Shown here: in pieces, positions 11,295 through 24,069 of the stretch
Position numbering within the stretch: the first letter of the stretch is position 1
How the letters are laid out: the number at the start of each line of letters is the position of its first letter
Source: Protula sp. h YS-2021
Lineage: Eukaryota; Annelida; Polychaeta; Sabellida; Serpulidae
Direction of reading: 5' to 3'
Assembly (NCBI GenBank): GCA_949752745.1
Contig: OX457034.1
Location: 8,392,904 to 8,456,903 of the forward strand
Length of the DNA: 64,000 nt
Program-made: the position numbers and the translations under genes
The notes under the pieces: model-generated
What the model was told of the DNA's origin: nothing
What the model saw: the letters and a program-made list of their open reading frames with translations, nothing else
The model's database searches: none

Positions 11295-11640
11295 ATATAA
11301 GTGTCACTTGATTACCATATGATTGTGATATGATTACCAAGTGATTGCCATACGATTGTCATATGATTACCACGTGATTGCCATATGATTACGATGTGAT
11401 TACTATATGATTGTCGTATGATTACCACGTGATTGCCATATGATTACCATGTAATTACCATATGATTGTCATATGATTACCACGTGATTGTCATAAGATT
11501 ACCATATAATTGCCATATGATAACCACATGATAACCATATGATTACTATGTGATTACCATATGATTGTCATACGATTACCATATGATTGTCACATGATTG
11601 CTTTATGATTGCCATATGTTCATGTTTGATCATATGGTTA
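11295..11640 (+). repeat. Minisatellite, 11-bp unit with CATATG/CACGTG cores
   Basis: Units of ATTACCATATG and variants (ATTGTCATATG, ATTACCACGTG, ATTGCCATATG) repeat about 28 times. Nearly every unit ends in an E-box-like hexamer CANNTG. Related CATATG-rich sequence continues more loosely to about 11,990. Confidence 0.9.
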
Positions 11641-11994
11641 GCGCATGTTTTCCATGTGGTTAACACATATTCAAAGAATTCAGAGAAGCATATATTGGCC
11701 ACATATTGAAACGACACCTAGGTCACAGGGTAACATCAAGTTTAAAAGAAATGTGGCATATGGATATGCGTTTCAAAATGTGGTGACCACATGGTATATG
11801 GTGAACATACTACTAGGTAACCGCATTATCCGCAATATAGTAACCACATTATTCGTAACATGGTAATGGCATTATCAGAAATATGGTAACCGCATTTATG
11901 ACCATATTCATAAACTTACCAACATGTGTGGGACTTCCATTAACCCACTCTTACCACATGTTTTAAATGGAATTTGACCATGGCACCAACGCTT
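11641..11994. repeat. Degenerate continuation rich in ACCATAT/GGTAAC motifs
   Basis: Scattered ATATGGTAACC, CACATTAT and CACATG motifs suggest an older, more diverged part of the CATATG array. There is no coding signal. Confidence 0.45.
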
Positions 11995-12221
11995 GGTTTG
12001 CTGTGAAGTTTACATATGTTCGTCATATGGAAAGCATGCCGTGACCATATAATTAAATGTCGTTTACATTATTTCGTTACCAAAAACTTGTGACCCAGTG
12101 ACTGCAATGGTTTGCTTTGAACTTTACATATGTTCGTCATATGGTAAGCATGCCGTGACCATATAATTAAATGTCGTTTGCATTATTTCGTTACCAAAAA
12201 CTTGTGACCAGTGACTGCAAT
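11995..12221 (+). repeat. Tandem duplication, two units of about 115 bp
   Basis: Each unit contains CATATGTTCGTCATATGG, then AGCATGCCGTGACCATATAA, then CGTTACCAAAAACTTGTGAC. The copies are over 90 percent identical by eye, which implies a recent duplication. Confidence 0.9.
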
Positions 12222-13940
12222 GCTCCACGAAGTGAAATGATGATTATGTATTCGTGTGGTAGTGTGCGGGGGGCTGTAAACACTGTATTAAGCGATATTC
12301 CAATAACAAAAAGGCTTTTTTTTCAATATTTCGCAAGAAGACATGAAGTGAATGCACAAATCAAGATTCAAGACCATTGGTATTATGAAGACAATTGAGT
12401 TTTTGGCTGTGAATAAGATTCCGCCCTCTACTGGGGTTATCCTCCCGTGCAAACCGCATCTTTAACGCTTGGATAAATCCTGGACTGCCAAAAGAAGATA
12501 AAAAAGAAAGAAAAACATGTGACCAGTGTGAAGCAGGGGAAACCCGCACAACGCTCGAAGAAAATCTTTGGAAATTTTTTACCTCTTCCTCCCAAGCTAT
12601 AATGAAAATTTCTCAAGTCATCCATTGACTATAACGTCAGTAGAACCCCCCCCCCCCCCACAATGCCCGCACCCTCCCCTACCCCCCCCCCCACCCCCAC
12701 CCTTCTTTTCCCATCCCTCTCTCCGACCGTACGTCCGGACGCGAAGTTTCGCGGACATTTTTGCAATTGGTTGAGAAGAGGGGGAGGAGGAGAAGGGGGG
12801 CAGGGTCGGGAGAGGGGGAGGGGAGAGGGGGTGGTGGGAGACTACTTTGTTGTTGTGACATCCATGAGTTATACACTAATCTACGCCATGTGTTCCCTAA
12901 ATAAGCCTGCCAATTGCTTTCTTAAGTGCTAAGGAAAGATTGGATAAGTTGATATTAGACACCTATCAGTTGCTATGGTGTTCGATAAAACACGGGACTC
13001 GAGCCTGCTCAAAATTCTCATCCGTGATTGGCTAACACAGAATTCAGTCTCACTGTTGTTATGAGGTTATTTGTTCTTGGGGCTCATGAATTCAAGCGCG
13101 TTTTCTTGATCCTAAACTCATATGATTTCAACATTTTAAGAAAACTGGTTATTCAGATAATTCGTTATTGAAACAAAGGGATTTCAAAAGAGAGCTGTTG
13201 AAGACTGGGAAGGTGCTCGATTGTTTTGAAATTTGATAATTTCGAGAAAAAAAAACAACAACAACAACAAAAAAACACTGACTAAGAACCAAAAAGACCC
13301 GATCTGTTCACAAACTCATATCATTGACCTGGAGCGATATTATAACATTATGATGTGGTTTGAATGACGACAACATGTAGGACTCTTGTCTACAGCTGCA
13401 GCTACAGCTACAGCTGTCCCAGCATAGATAGGTTAACTGCAAATAAATATAATTAATTTATTAAGTTACTGATAAACAAAAACATGAGCGGATTCAAGAA
13501 TATGTTTATGCTCTATCAGCTGCCTCCGCCATCGGCTTGTTTTGATTGGTTGTGCCAATTACTTAATTGGACACGTGTTAAAATCTGGTATCGGCGTTTT
13601 GGCCAAATAACTGCAGTCTCGAGCGGTTTTTGGATTCAGTGCGAGAATCCTCTTTCAAACTGACCCTATTCGACCACAAGAAACGTGCTGGGGAGGGGGT
13701 GAGGGGGGGGGGGGGTGGGCGGGGGTTAGAGGTGTGGGATAGGACAGGTGATATTTAGCTCTCTGTGTAAGTCCGTGCCCAAAACTCATAACAAAATGGC
13801 AGTTATTGCAAAAAACAAAAAAGAAAAAGAAGAAGAAGAAGAAGCCACGACTTAGGAAGGGCTGCATTTTTTGCACATTGCTAAATGGTTAAGTCTTACG
13901 GAAGCAGGACAACTGCGGACGGAACAAACCCAGTCTCTTT
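12222..13940. other. Intergenic stretch without gene
   Basis: No coding signal. Notable are C-rich runs at 12645-12705, the matching G/A-rich run at 12778-12838, a CAA run near 13256-13270 and a G-run at 13691-13725. Confidence 0.5.
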
Positions 13941-13944
13941 AGTT

Positions 13945-14130
13945 TCTAACAGGGTGATTCCCTACCCGGACAATTACCGTCTAGGACTATTCCCGACATA
14001 AAAAGGCATCAAGCCTTGTGCAATTCTATATATTTTTTAAAGTCGGGAATTGTCCTAATCGGGAAATGTCGGGTTGGGAATTGTCTTGTGCGGAATTGTT
14101 TTGCCGGGAATTATTTTGTTTGAAATTTTC
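13945..14130. repeat. Imperfect inverted repeat, possible MITE fragment
   Basis: GGACAATTACCGTCTAGGAC and CTATTCCCGAC on the left are partly complementary to GTCGGGAATTGTCCTA (14042-14057) and the related GGGAATTGTC on the right. The boundaries and the target duplication are unclear. Confidence 0.5.
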
Positions 14131-15980
14131 CCAAACCCAACTCTTACACCCATCTAAACAATAAACAAACAGGCAAACACAAACAAGGAAACTGCCCAAA
14201 GCAATAAGGTGAATTTAACCCCCCCCCTCTCCCCCCCCCCCAAAGGCTATGTCGAACAGACCAGTTGATGTCGAGTTATATACTGCCTTGCTGTTGTCAT
14301 GAGTTTCCTTGGGCAGCACGATGGAGATAATTGGCCAACAGGCAAAGAATTACTTACAATTACCCTACAATTGGACGTATCTGATTCACCTCCCCGTAAA
14401 TGGCTCCCCAGGAAGACTTATTTCCCGACTGTCCTACCCTGAAAATTAATTATTCATTTTCTTATAGAAGGGCACCCAGTGATCTGTTCTTAATAAGCGT
14501 TTTGATGCTGAACGTGGTTTGCTTAAAAACTTTAAAAAGGGGGGGGGGGCGTGGGGGGGAGGTTGGACGGGGGGGGGGATGCAATTCTTGGGTGTGTACG
14601 AGCTAATCTCGTTGTCACCGGGTGACGTCACACATTTGTCAGAGGGAGAAAGGGGAAGAGGCCAGAAAGCTGAAAAAGAAATTTTATTGTATATGGTGGT
14701 TCCTTAGCATGTGTTATCGTATGGGTAGTTGCTTGGCGGGTAATAAACCTCCAATGTTGAAATTTCGCCACTTTATGTCGTGAAAAACGCACGAAATAGT
14801 CTATTTAAGACTAGATTCGGCAGCGAGAGCCGAAACAACGCTACCTAGAATGATTAGGGAAAATTGGCGGGGCTGTTTCAACTTTTTTTCAATTTTTCAA
14901 ATTTTACAGGTACCTTAAGACCCGATTTATAAAAAAAATGCTGAATGATTTTATGTCATTTTAATGAATTTTCAATTTAATGAATTTGAAAAACTTTTTT
15001 TTTTTGACCATTTCACAAAATATTTGTTAGATTTTACACAAATTTCTTTACCGTTATATAAAAAAACCAGAAACTCGTTCGGTGTTCTCGAAGCCGTAGA
15101 AGTTTTAGCTCTAATGTTTTTATAGGACACTAATTCTCCCTATCCCCCTCCTCCGCCTCCCCCCTCCCCCGGCTTCGTAATGAGGGATCTTCCGCCGAAT
15201 TAGCTCAACATGCAGTCCACTTGCAATTAGCGATTTTCCGCTGTGTGGTTTTTCATCACGAGGGTGTGGGGGCGGCGGGAGGGGGAGGGGGAAAGGGAGG
15301 GCAGGGATTTCGCATCTCAGCGAATGGACAACCCCTCGGCTACTCGGGATCAATCGGCTTGCGTGACATTCCTCGCTGGTTTCCGTGATGTCACTCTCTA
15401 CAAGGCTGGTCCCCGTGTTGTCATGCCCAACAATCATATTTCTCCATTGCTGCAGGGGGAATAGCTTTTTCTGATAAGGTTAATTTTCAGTAGCCAGCAA
15501 CTAAATCAAATTTACGGACCTTATGGGAATAGCGTGCCCTGTGGAAAATGAAGAGACTAATTGTCTCCCTGTGGCTTTGCCATAGAATCTCCGCGCTAAA
15601 GGTTTATGTCATTGTATAGTGTTCGCAGGGCCTGTGGTCGAGATTTCAAAAAATAATAAAATAAATTAGGCATTTAATTTTTGTAAAAAAAAAGGAAAAG
15701 AAAGAGTTATACCGATCCCTTGCGGGTATGCCTTAATTTGGAAAAAAAAACAACACCTTTGTACCTGTGCGAAACAGCCTCTACGTCCTAGACCAGGGTT
15801 TTTAAAGTTTGATAAAATTTTAGCAAAACAAAATTGGCCGCATGAAGAGTGCTGTCTCGTTCGTTCGGTAGGTTTACATGTCTTTACTTTCAATATCCAT
15901 CAGCTGGTGACGTCATTAGGCGTAAATTCACACTGCCCCGGGAAGCAAGCCAGGTGTATGACTTTGCAGGGCATTTACTC
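14131..15980. other. Intergenic stretch without gene
   Basis: No coding signal. C-rich (14220-14243) and G-rich (14539-14577, 15267-15301) runs occur. The ORFs on both strands over 15120-15460 are unsupported by any recognisable motif. Confidence 0.5.
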
Positions 15981-15984
15981 ACTC

Positions 15985-16945
15985 GCGGAAATCTATCCCG
16001 GAGTCCCAGTTTCATACTCAATTCACTAGAAGGTTCCGGAAATCCACCACGGAGTCCCAGCATCATACTCAATTAACTAAAAGCTTCCGGAAATCCACCC
16101 CGGAGTCCCAGCATCACACTCAATTAACTAGGAGCTTCCGGAAATCCACCCGGAGTCCCAACATCACACTCAATTAACCAGAAGCTTCCGGAAATCCACC
16201 CCGGAGTCCCAGCATCATACTCAATTAACTAGGAGCTTCCGGAAATCCACCCGGATTCCCAACATCACACTCAGTTAACTAGAAGCTTCCGGAAATCCAC
16301 TCGGAGTCCCAGCATTATACTCAATTAACTAGGAGCTTCCGGAAATCCAACCGGATTCTCAACATCACACTCAATTAACTAGAAGCTTCCGGAAATCCAC
16401 TCGGAGTCCCAGCATCATACTCAATTAACTAGGAGCTTCCGGAAATCCACTCGGAGTCCCAACATCATACTCAATTAACTAGGAGCTTCCGGAAATCCAC
16501 CCCGGAGTCCCAACATCACACTCAATTAACTAGAAGCTTCCGGAAATCCACTCGGTGTTCCAGCATCATACTCAATTAACTAGGAGCTTCCGGAAATCCA
16601 CTCGGAGTCCCAACATCATACTCAATTAACTAGGAGCTTCCGGAAATCCACCCCGGAGTCCCAACATCACACTCAATTAACTAGAAGCTTCCGGAAATCC
16701 ACTCGGTGTTCCAGCATCATACTCAATTAACTAGGAGCTTCCGGAAATCCACCCGGATTCCCAACATTACACTCAATTAACGAGAAGCTTCCGGAAATCC
16801 ACCCCAGAGTCACAGCAGCATACTCAATTAACTAGAAGCTTCCGGAAATCCACCCCAGAGTCCCAGCATCATACTCAATTGACTAGAAGCTTCAGGAAAT
16901 CCATCCCGGAGTCCCAGCAGCATACTCAATTTACTAGGAGCTTTC
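15985..16945 (+). repeat. Minisatellite, 50-51-bp unit, about nineteen copies
   Basis: GCTTCCGGAAATCCAC recurs at 16083, 16134, 16184, 16235 and onward, with GGAGTCCCA, CATCATACTC and AATTAACTAG between. Alternating variants (CCCGGAGT and CTCGGTGTTC) recur in the same order around 16500-16740, which suggests a three-unit higher-order repeat. The unit contains CCGGAAAT, close to an ETS-type core. Confidence 0.95.
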
Positions 16946-17484
16946 GATCTAAACGAAACCAGTCCCGCTCTTTCAACTCTACTTAAATTCATATTGACTA
17001 TATTTTATTTTATTACTTTTTAAAACTAATTCCTGACCACAGATTCTGTAGGATCCTTGAATAAGCACATCCCCAAATTAACCCTTCCCGATTTACCTCG
17101 TCCAATCAATCTCTACCAATGAATAACACTTTTTTTGCGGTCCTGTTGCCAATTTGTCAAATCAAAATAATGCCTTAAATAAGACCTTCCCCAAATAAGG
17201 AATCCTTTTGTTCGGTTTCGATGGGGGGTCTCATTTCAGAGGAACCACTGCAGATGTCTGGGTGAGATGTACATTGTTCACTTGCAGTAACTTATTTGTC
17301 TCCTGTCTGGGTACGAGAAGAGCGCCATTAAATATTCATCGCTGAAATTTGTAAATTTGAATGAATTTGATTCGTTGTCAAAAAATCGAATTTCCTGGTA
17401 GGATTGTAGGATTGTCTTTTTACTTGCGTTTTTTTTTCTCTCCGCCGATCCTACATACTAAAGTTAAATTAATTCAGCACAATG
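16946..17484. other. AT-rich stretch without gene
   Basis: No coding signal or repeat recognised. Confidence 0.5.
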
Positions 17485-17845
17485 TGTAAAGAACATATAG
17501 AAGGCCTGGAAGAACACATAGACGGTCTGGAAGAACACATAGAAGACCTGGAAGAACACTTACAAGAAGACCTGGAAGAACACATATAAAAAGACCTGGA
17601 AGGAAACGTACAAGAAGACCTGGAAGAACACATAGAAGAAGACCTGGAAAAACACATAGAAGAAGACCTGGAAGAACACATAGAAGTGACCTAGAAAAAC
17701 ACGCAGAAGGTGACTCGAAGAAAACATAGAAGACCTGGAAGAACACATAGAAATAGACCTAGAAGAACACATCGAAGAAGACCTGGAAGAAAACATGGAA
17801 GAAGATCTGGAAGAACACATAGAAGGTGGCATATAGAAGATACGA
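17485..17845 (+). repeat. Minisatellite, 21-24-bp unit (GAAGACCTGGAAGAACACAT)
   Basis: About fifteen units of AGACCTGGAAGAACACATAG vary in length by three bases. The + strand can be read as LEEHIEEDLEEHIEE, which looks like a coiled coil, but stops interrupt it. The - strand reads as Cys/Ser/Arg repeats. No start context, splice support or flanking domain backs a protein. Confidence 0.9.
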
Positions 17846-18954
17846 AGAATAACTTGAATTGCCTAGGGAAACTCGATCAAAACGATCTGTGCCCACTAAA
17901 AGAATTGGCTGTCAAGTGAAAAAAAAATGTGGCGAGAAAACTTGTGTTCTTTCCTGAATGTACCAACGACTCAACGTTGAACGAAATATGAGCCAGGGCT
18001 TTCCAAAACTATGATGGTTTCCCAATACTTCTGACACGACGCTCCATGCTCGATTAGGCAATGTATTAGCTCCAGTTACAGATAAATGTCGTTATAACCT
18101 CGCTTGACTTTTTCAGACAGTGACTAACTCTGTCAGATATGTACCGTAGATTGGTTTTATATTTTATGGGTAAGGGGTCATCGATGCATAATTCCCCCTT
18201 TTTATGCCCTGAAAATAAATAATAGAAGAAAGTTGATCCTGAGAAAATAAAGCAAAACGGAGTTGATATTGAATTTTATAGAGTTAGTTCTTTTAGGGAG
18301 TGGGTGGAGGGGGGTAAATGCTTAATTTTTCGTTAATTTACTGGTGTTCGAAGTGATATATTAAAAAAAAAACAACAGGAACAGTAAGTGGAGACAGATG
18401 ATTGACAGATGATTGACAGATGCGCATCGTGTTTATTTATGTGCAGCATTGGCATCGTCATGGAGCTCCAAAAACCAAACCCAGATGCCAACCATAATAT
18501 TTCTGTTTTTTTTTGTCGGCCTCCATCAGGGTGTGCGGAACCCCCCCCCCCCCCCCCTGGCCCCCACTCTGCTCCCCGCGCCCAGTTCCAAAGTACATTG
18601 TTTTCTGTCAAAGTTTACGTTTGGTGTTACTATCAGTTCCTTCTTCTCTGTATTGCTAATGCACATTGGTTGTTTTCGTTCGTGACAGTTCAACATTAAC
18701 CATCCCGAATCGGTGATCCAGTGCAATGTAGACTCCGCAGAATCGGATTAGCCACAAAACTACAAAAAATGCTTAAGTAATTGACCAGCTGCTAAACTGC
18801 CGGTAATCTAATTGCCATACAGCTTGACAAGTGCCAAGAGGCCGCCACCTTCATGTGACCTCGGCCGCTGTCAGATTCAGTGCAGAATTAGAAGTGAAGC
18901 TATGACGTAGTTGTAGCGTGTGACGTCACAGTTGATGAGAACATTACTCACAGA
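17846..18954. other. Intergenic stretch without gene
   Basis: No coding signal. A C17 run lies at about 18541-18557. Confidence 0.5.
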
Positions 18955-19120
18955 ACAAAAGCCGTTGGAAAGACGTTGAACAGACGTCGCCACCCGACGT
19001 CGAATCAACGTCGAGTTTTGGTTGTATATGAAAGTCGATTCAACGTCTTTTCTTGGAAATTACGTAGGCGTAGGGGGGGGGGGTCGACGTTGGGTGGGCG
19101 TAGGGAAAGACGTATCGACG
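18955..19120. repeat. AACGTC-rich palindromic element fragment
   Basis: GACGTTGAACAGACGTCG, GTCGAATCAACGTCGAG and GATTCAACGTC are arranged in both orientations, matching the motif set at 5935-6235. A G-run (19073-19083) interrupts it. It is probably a copy of the same dispersed element. Confidence 0.5.
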
Positions 19121-19294
19121 TGTGAACAGAGATATTACTGGTATACTATGGTTGCTCTTCCATCAAAGTACCTCCCGCTCATGGGGTCATATCAGATCAT
19201 ATATGAAATCACTTTTAGTGTCTATTTCCTAAAAGTAGTCAACAAAAAATCCTGGTTGATTCGTACATTCTGAATAATCACAGCGAACTACCAC

Positions 19295-19545
19295 CACCAA
19301 TACAGAGTCAGGGTGGACTATGCCAGCTGAAGACAATCTAATGGTCAGTGTAGACTACAACAGGATAAGAGAATCTTAGAGTGGGTGTAGACTCCGCTAA
19401 TGTAGAGAATCAAATGGTTAGTGAAGACTAGAACAGAGAATCTAAGAGTCAGTGTAGACCACAGTGTGGAGAATCTACGAGGTAGTGTGGACTACTACCT
19501 GAACAGAGAATCTAAGAGTCCGTGTAGACTAGCATAGAAGAGATG
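19295..19545 (+). repeat. Degenerate minisatellite, about 45-50-bp unit
   Basis: GAGAATCTAAGAGTCAGTGT followed by AGACTA recurs about five times with many substitutions. Confidence 0.75.
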
Positions 19546-20140
19546 TAGGTCTACCTACAAAATAGGCATCATGTAGAAAATCACGTGCGTAAATACACTA
19601 CAAATCTAATGGCATATAGGCAGCTGTAACTTCCCAACCCTGTCATGCGTGTAGCGTTTGTAATCAGCAATAAGCAAGTTATCAGGGGAACGGATCATAT
19701 CACCTGCAGTAAAAAAATAACAACTAAAAAAAACCCTAATTATTTTACTCGATTGTTCATTCTCTAATCAAAATCACGCAATCCATGACCCATTTAATTA
19801 CGCATTTCTCCATGTGCTAGATTTATATACGTGACCCTCGGGAGCAGTAGTCCACGCATTTATTTGTTGCCGTTAGTTAACTCCCAATTCCTAAAAAAAA
19901 CCTATAGAGCGCAAATGCGTTTCTGCAGCCAGCATTCGTGTCAAGAGTCCATTCAGCCTAGTGGCTATGCATTGAGTCTGGACATAAAAATAGCGGAAAA
20001 AAAGTCACTGTGTGGTCGATTTCGGAACTGCGTTGCCGGCTGTACACGATTGTGCTTACGTTGTAAAGCATAATATGGAGCTGCTTGATTTTTTTTGAAA
20101 GATCTTTTTTTTTTTTTTTGGCTGACATTTAACACCAGAA
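19546..20140. other. Intergenic stretch without gene
   Basis: No coding signal or recognised repeat. Confidence 0.5.
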
Positions 20141-20144
20141 ATGA

Positions 20145-20435
20145 TCTTTAAACGGGGGGTGGGGGGGGGAGGAGAGGGAAAAGGGGGCACCTGGTATCAT
20201 ATTTGCCGCTATGCGTGCCCCCTCCCCCCTCCCCCCAAAAAAAATTAAATAAAAAAATCGGAGAATTTGGAGGCCAGTCGACGAGTGGCAATTTCGTTGA
20301 AAAGCCAGTCAGTCAGCATGTTTCCCACGAAATAGGAGTCTTTTTTTTCTGGGTATTGCCATTTCAAACTTCACGTTCAGGGGACGTTTTAGAAAGCCAT
20401 GGACACGCATGGTTACCAGGTTGTACGGGGGATCT
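20145..20435 (+). repeat. Dispersed repeat family, copy A
   Basis: The stretch carries a G-run, then GCACCTGGTATCATATTTGC, a C-rich run, and then ACGTTTTAGAAAGCCATGGA near 20384. The same order recurs at 60530-60900, and the tail recurs at 28265-28360. It probably represents an old noncoding element. Confidence 0.6.
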
Positions 20436-20439
20436 GCCT

Positions 20440-20645
20440 TGGTTGCACACCAGTCTCCAAACCGAGATCACAGCAATGAGTGGGGTTCCATTCCATATCC
20501 ATACCAGTGTCCGAGATCCAAGCCTTGGGCAGGGTTCCGTTCCATATCCATACCAGTCTCCGAGATCCCAGCCTTGGGCAGGGTTCCATTCCATATCCGT
20601 ACCAATGTCCAGACCGAGATCACAGCCTTGGGTAGGGTACCCTTC
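20440..20645 (+). repeat. Minisatellite, 49-bp unit, about four copies
   Basis: GGTTCCATTCCATATCC recurs at 20484, 20533 and 20582 with GAGATC and AGCCTTGGGCA between. Open frames on both strands come from the repeat. Confidence 0.85.
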
Positions 20646-22184
20646 TTTGATTTACACTGTAAAACTATTCTCAATGTCTGGTGAAAGGATCTGCTTACCC
20701 CACCCCCATCCCTCCAAAAAAAAAAATAATAATAATAACGGAGAAATATGAGATATTTCTTAATTACTAAATTTGATTTATTCATCAAGTCTTTTGAACA
20801 TTTATAGAACAAAGTCAGACAACATCAAACAAGAGGTAAGGGCGAGGGAGTTTTCTTGAAAGCGTCTGCCTGAAAAAAAACCCACCCGCCAAAGACGGAT
20901 GTCAATCCAATTTGTACCGCAAGCTTCTTTGAAAGGAAACAGAATGTATTAAATGCCATTCTTATTTGATAGAGCCAAAAATAAGTACATTATACGAGCT
21001 AATTTGTCGTGTTCTTTTATTGCAAATAAGACAGCGGTTATCGTATGTGACAGCAATTTTAACATTTTTTGGGGGGATATGTTAGCCTCTCTACGTGAGT
21101 CTGGATAGGTCATTTTGGGTTTTGTTTTCAAATCGAAGTCTTTTTGAAGCTCAAATGGCAGACTGCACTGATAAGCTTGTTTATTCGTGAATAAGATATA
21201 TTTGAACGATTGTTTCACCGAAGGGGTCTCAGCCCTTTTGTGATTTTCCAGCGGATACACGATAGCATATGATTTGGATTTATTAAAACTCTTCTTTAAT
21301 TTTTTAATGTTTTTAAGTCGTTAAATGGAGTTACGATGAAACAGAAAGAATGCTTTGTGACGATCACGTGTCGACAACAGGACCACTTGATGACCACGTG
21401 ACGAAAACAAGATCACATGACAATCAGGTGACAATCATGCTGAATATTTGTTCAATAATTCAAATCAAACGGGTAGCCTCACTGAAAAACACAAGAACCG
21501 TAGAAAAGACCAGCAAGGTACGTACAAACGCCAAGAAATTAGAGCATATCACATAAGTAAGACCGCTTTTCATAACCTTATTGTGGTATTTTTCATGCTA
21601 TTCTTCTTTATTTACCATGTACGTAATATGTTTCACATGTTTCTACCATACATTTGGCATGTTGTTTTCATATGTTATACGCAACCATATGGTGAACATA
21701 TTTAGAACGCAATGATCGGGCCCCCACCATATGGATAACGGATTTCAAACTACAATAAACATATCAACATTAATGAAAGACTGTTAGTGTTTCAAGAACG
21801 TTGGCTCTTTTGTGAGTAAATTTTTGTTGTTGTTAGAAAAGAAATAAACGGCTAACGACATGTCACATTAGTGAGAAAACTTCCGACTAAAAGGGAGCCT
21901 GAAATCATTTTAGAAGAGAAAGAAAATTGTCTCTTTTCTGTCACAGTTTTTTTCACTGTCTTTCACAGTTCACTTTGCTCTCTTCTCACTATTTACAAAA
22001 CGAAATGTCATTTGAAGCAGAGCACTCCAGGAATACATACGTATTTATTCAAATTCCTAACCATGTTCTTTTTTTGATGGGCTGGAAACACCAAATCAAG
22101 ATTTCCTGATGTCAGATTCAATCTTAACGTGTCAAAAGTTTAAAATTAATGAAATAAGATTGCCCCTGGAGCTGACGACAAGTA
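20646..22184. other. Intergenic stretch without gene
   Basis: No coding signal. A few CACGTG/CATATG motifs at 21360-21430 and 21660-21740 resemble the 11.3-kb array but do not form a clean tandem. Confidence 0.5.
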
Positions 22185-22555
22185 GTATTCCTGTGGTCTT
22201 ATTTCTGGGGTGGTCTTATTTCCGGGGTCTTATTTCTTGGGTGGTCTTATTTCAGGGGTCTTATTTTGGGGTGGTCTTATTTACGGGGTCTTATTTCTGG
22301 AGTGGTCCTATTTCCGGGTTCTTATTTATGGGGTGGTCTTATTCCCGGGGTCTTATTTCTAGGGTGGTCTTATTTCCGGGGTCTTATTTCTGGGTTGGTC
22401 TTATTCCCGGGGTCTTATTTCTTGGGTGGACTTATTCCAGGGGTCTTATTTCTGAGATAGTCTTATTTCTGGGGTCTTATTTCTGAGATAGTCTTATTTC
22501 AATGCTGGTCTTATTTCGGGGTGGTCTTATTTTTCTCAGTGATCTTATTTCCGGA
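22185..22555 (+). repeat. Minisatellite, about 31-bp unit (GGTCTTATTTC)
   Basis: Units of GGGGTGGTCTTATTTCCG and GGTCTTATTTCTGG alternate about eleven times. The core recurs in arrays at 6.4, 29.0 (complement) and 32.45 kb. Confidence 0.9.
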
Positions 22556-22666
22556 CTATTAATGGAAACTGAACACAGCAGAGTTTTATCTCAATTTTAA
22601 AGTGGTATTATCTGCGGTTCTGATATAAAATTTTTAACGTGTATCTAAAACATTCAGAATAACATA

Positions 22667-22843
22667 CAGTAAAACCTACCTACACCGGACAACGGGGGGA
22701 ATGGCGGATTTTTTCCGGTATTTAGAGGTGTCCGGTATTTCAGGGACCATGTAAACCAATGCAGAAAAACGGGACTGAGAATTCTTGTCCGGTATTGGCA
22801 GTTGTCCCGTATTTCAGGGTTTGTCCAGAATGAGGTTCTACTG
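22667..22843. mobile_element. 177-bp MITE with TA target duplication, pogo/Tigger-like ends
   Basis: The element starts CAGTAAAACCT and ends AGGTTCTACTG, so the termini are imperfect inverted repeats (CAGTA(A/G)AACCT). TA flanks it on both sides (22665-22666 and 22844-22845). The interior has further complementary TCCGGTATTT and GTCCCGTATTTCAGGG segments. Such CAGT-beginning TIRs with TA duplications are typical of Tc1/mariner-superfamily pogo-like MITEs. It has no coding capacity. Confidence 0.8.
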
Positions 22844-22845
22844 TA

Positions 22846-24065
22846 TGTTAAACAATGTCCAACTGGTATTTGGGGCTTTCGATAATTGACGCAACTTGGT
22901 CGCAAAGGGAAAAAATGTCGAAGCCTTTAAGAAGTTGGAATTTGGTCACATGACATCTTGACCACAAAGTTACTTGATAGAAGTTTTCCCACTTGCTGGG
23001 AGCAGATCAGTATTTGTTTCGAACTTTTTCATTTATTTTTATTTACTTAAACTCAAGGTCACCGTTCAAGGTCACTGCAGGGTTCTCTGCATAGAAATGG
23101 TTTATCTATGTTCAAAGTAAAATATGTGTGGGTGGGTTTGGGTGGGGGGGGGGGGGTGATGGGGGTTGGTGTTAGTTGGCATCCGCCGGAGATAATTTTC
23201 TGTCTGTGCCTTTAATAATGCCTTTAATAACATTTGGTAACAAAAGGACCTTTAGAAAAGGAAGCATTTCAATTTTAAATCAGATGACATTACCTGGGAT
23301 GAAAAATACACACGCACACAAGAAATAAGATGAAACGACACAATGAAACGTTTCTTTAACTTCTTTGAAACCCAGATATTCTGTCTGGATTGTTGGGCGT
23401 TTTTTTATTAATTCATTTAGTTTTATGGTTTATCATAAGAAACGTTTAGAGGATTGCGATGACACATTTAAAGGTTAAACGATTCACGTCGAGACGACAG
23501 CAGGAGATAGTCACAAGGTCCTAAATTATGCACCGTCACGCCTAAAGAAAAAATACAGAGACCAAGGCTAAATATAAAAGAGCCATATTTCCTTCCTTTT
23601 TTTTTAACATTCATTTATATCCAGGAATATTTGAACGTCATTCACTTGTCATGGCGATACGTGAATTAGTATTCATAAAATGCACTGTTGAATAACCCCT
23701 TGAAGAGGAAACAACAGACTTGTGAGGGATGGAAGAGCATTTGTCACACACAATAACAGACAGTTAATATGAAAAAGAACAACAAAAATAAATAAATAAA
23801 TAAATTAAAGAGTAAGTGTGAGACGAATGCGAAAGCTTCTCACTTATTTAATGAATCCGTGACACCTTAAATAAAATAATAGCTTATGGGGACTATTTAA
23901 TGCCATTTTGTATCAGCTTCTTGTAGGGCTTGGGGCGTTCGGATTAATCACAAATACCCCGGGTAATATGCTAGAAGATATTCTCGAAAACACAGCTCAC
24001 TCTCTGTGATGACTTGCAATTTGATTTCTGCTCATCACTGTGTAAAAAATCGGGAACAATTGCCC
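22846..24065. other. AT-rich stretch without gene
   Basis: No coding signal. G-run at 23143-23156. Confidence 0.5.
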
Positions 24066-24069
24066 CCAA

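Noticed and set aside
15120..15464. ORFs on both strands around a CpG-richer patch
   Set aside because: C/G runs keep the frames open, and no conserved motif is seen.
17485..17845. Possible coiled-coil repeat protein (LEEHIEED)
   Set aside because: Stops and three-base length changes interrupt it, and no flanking coding sequence or splice sites support it.
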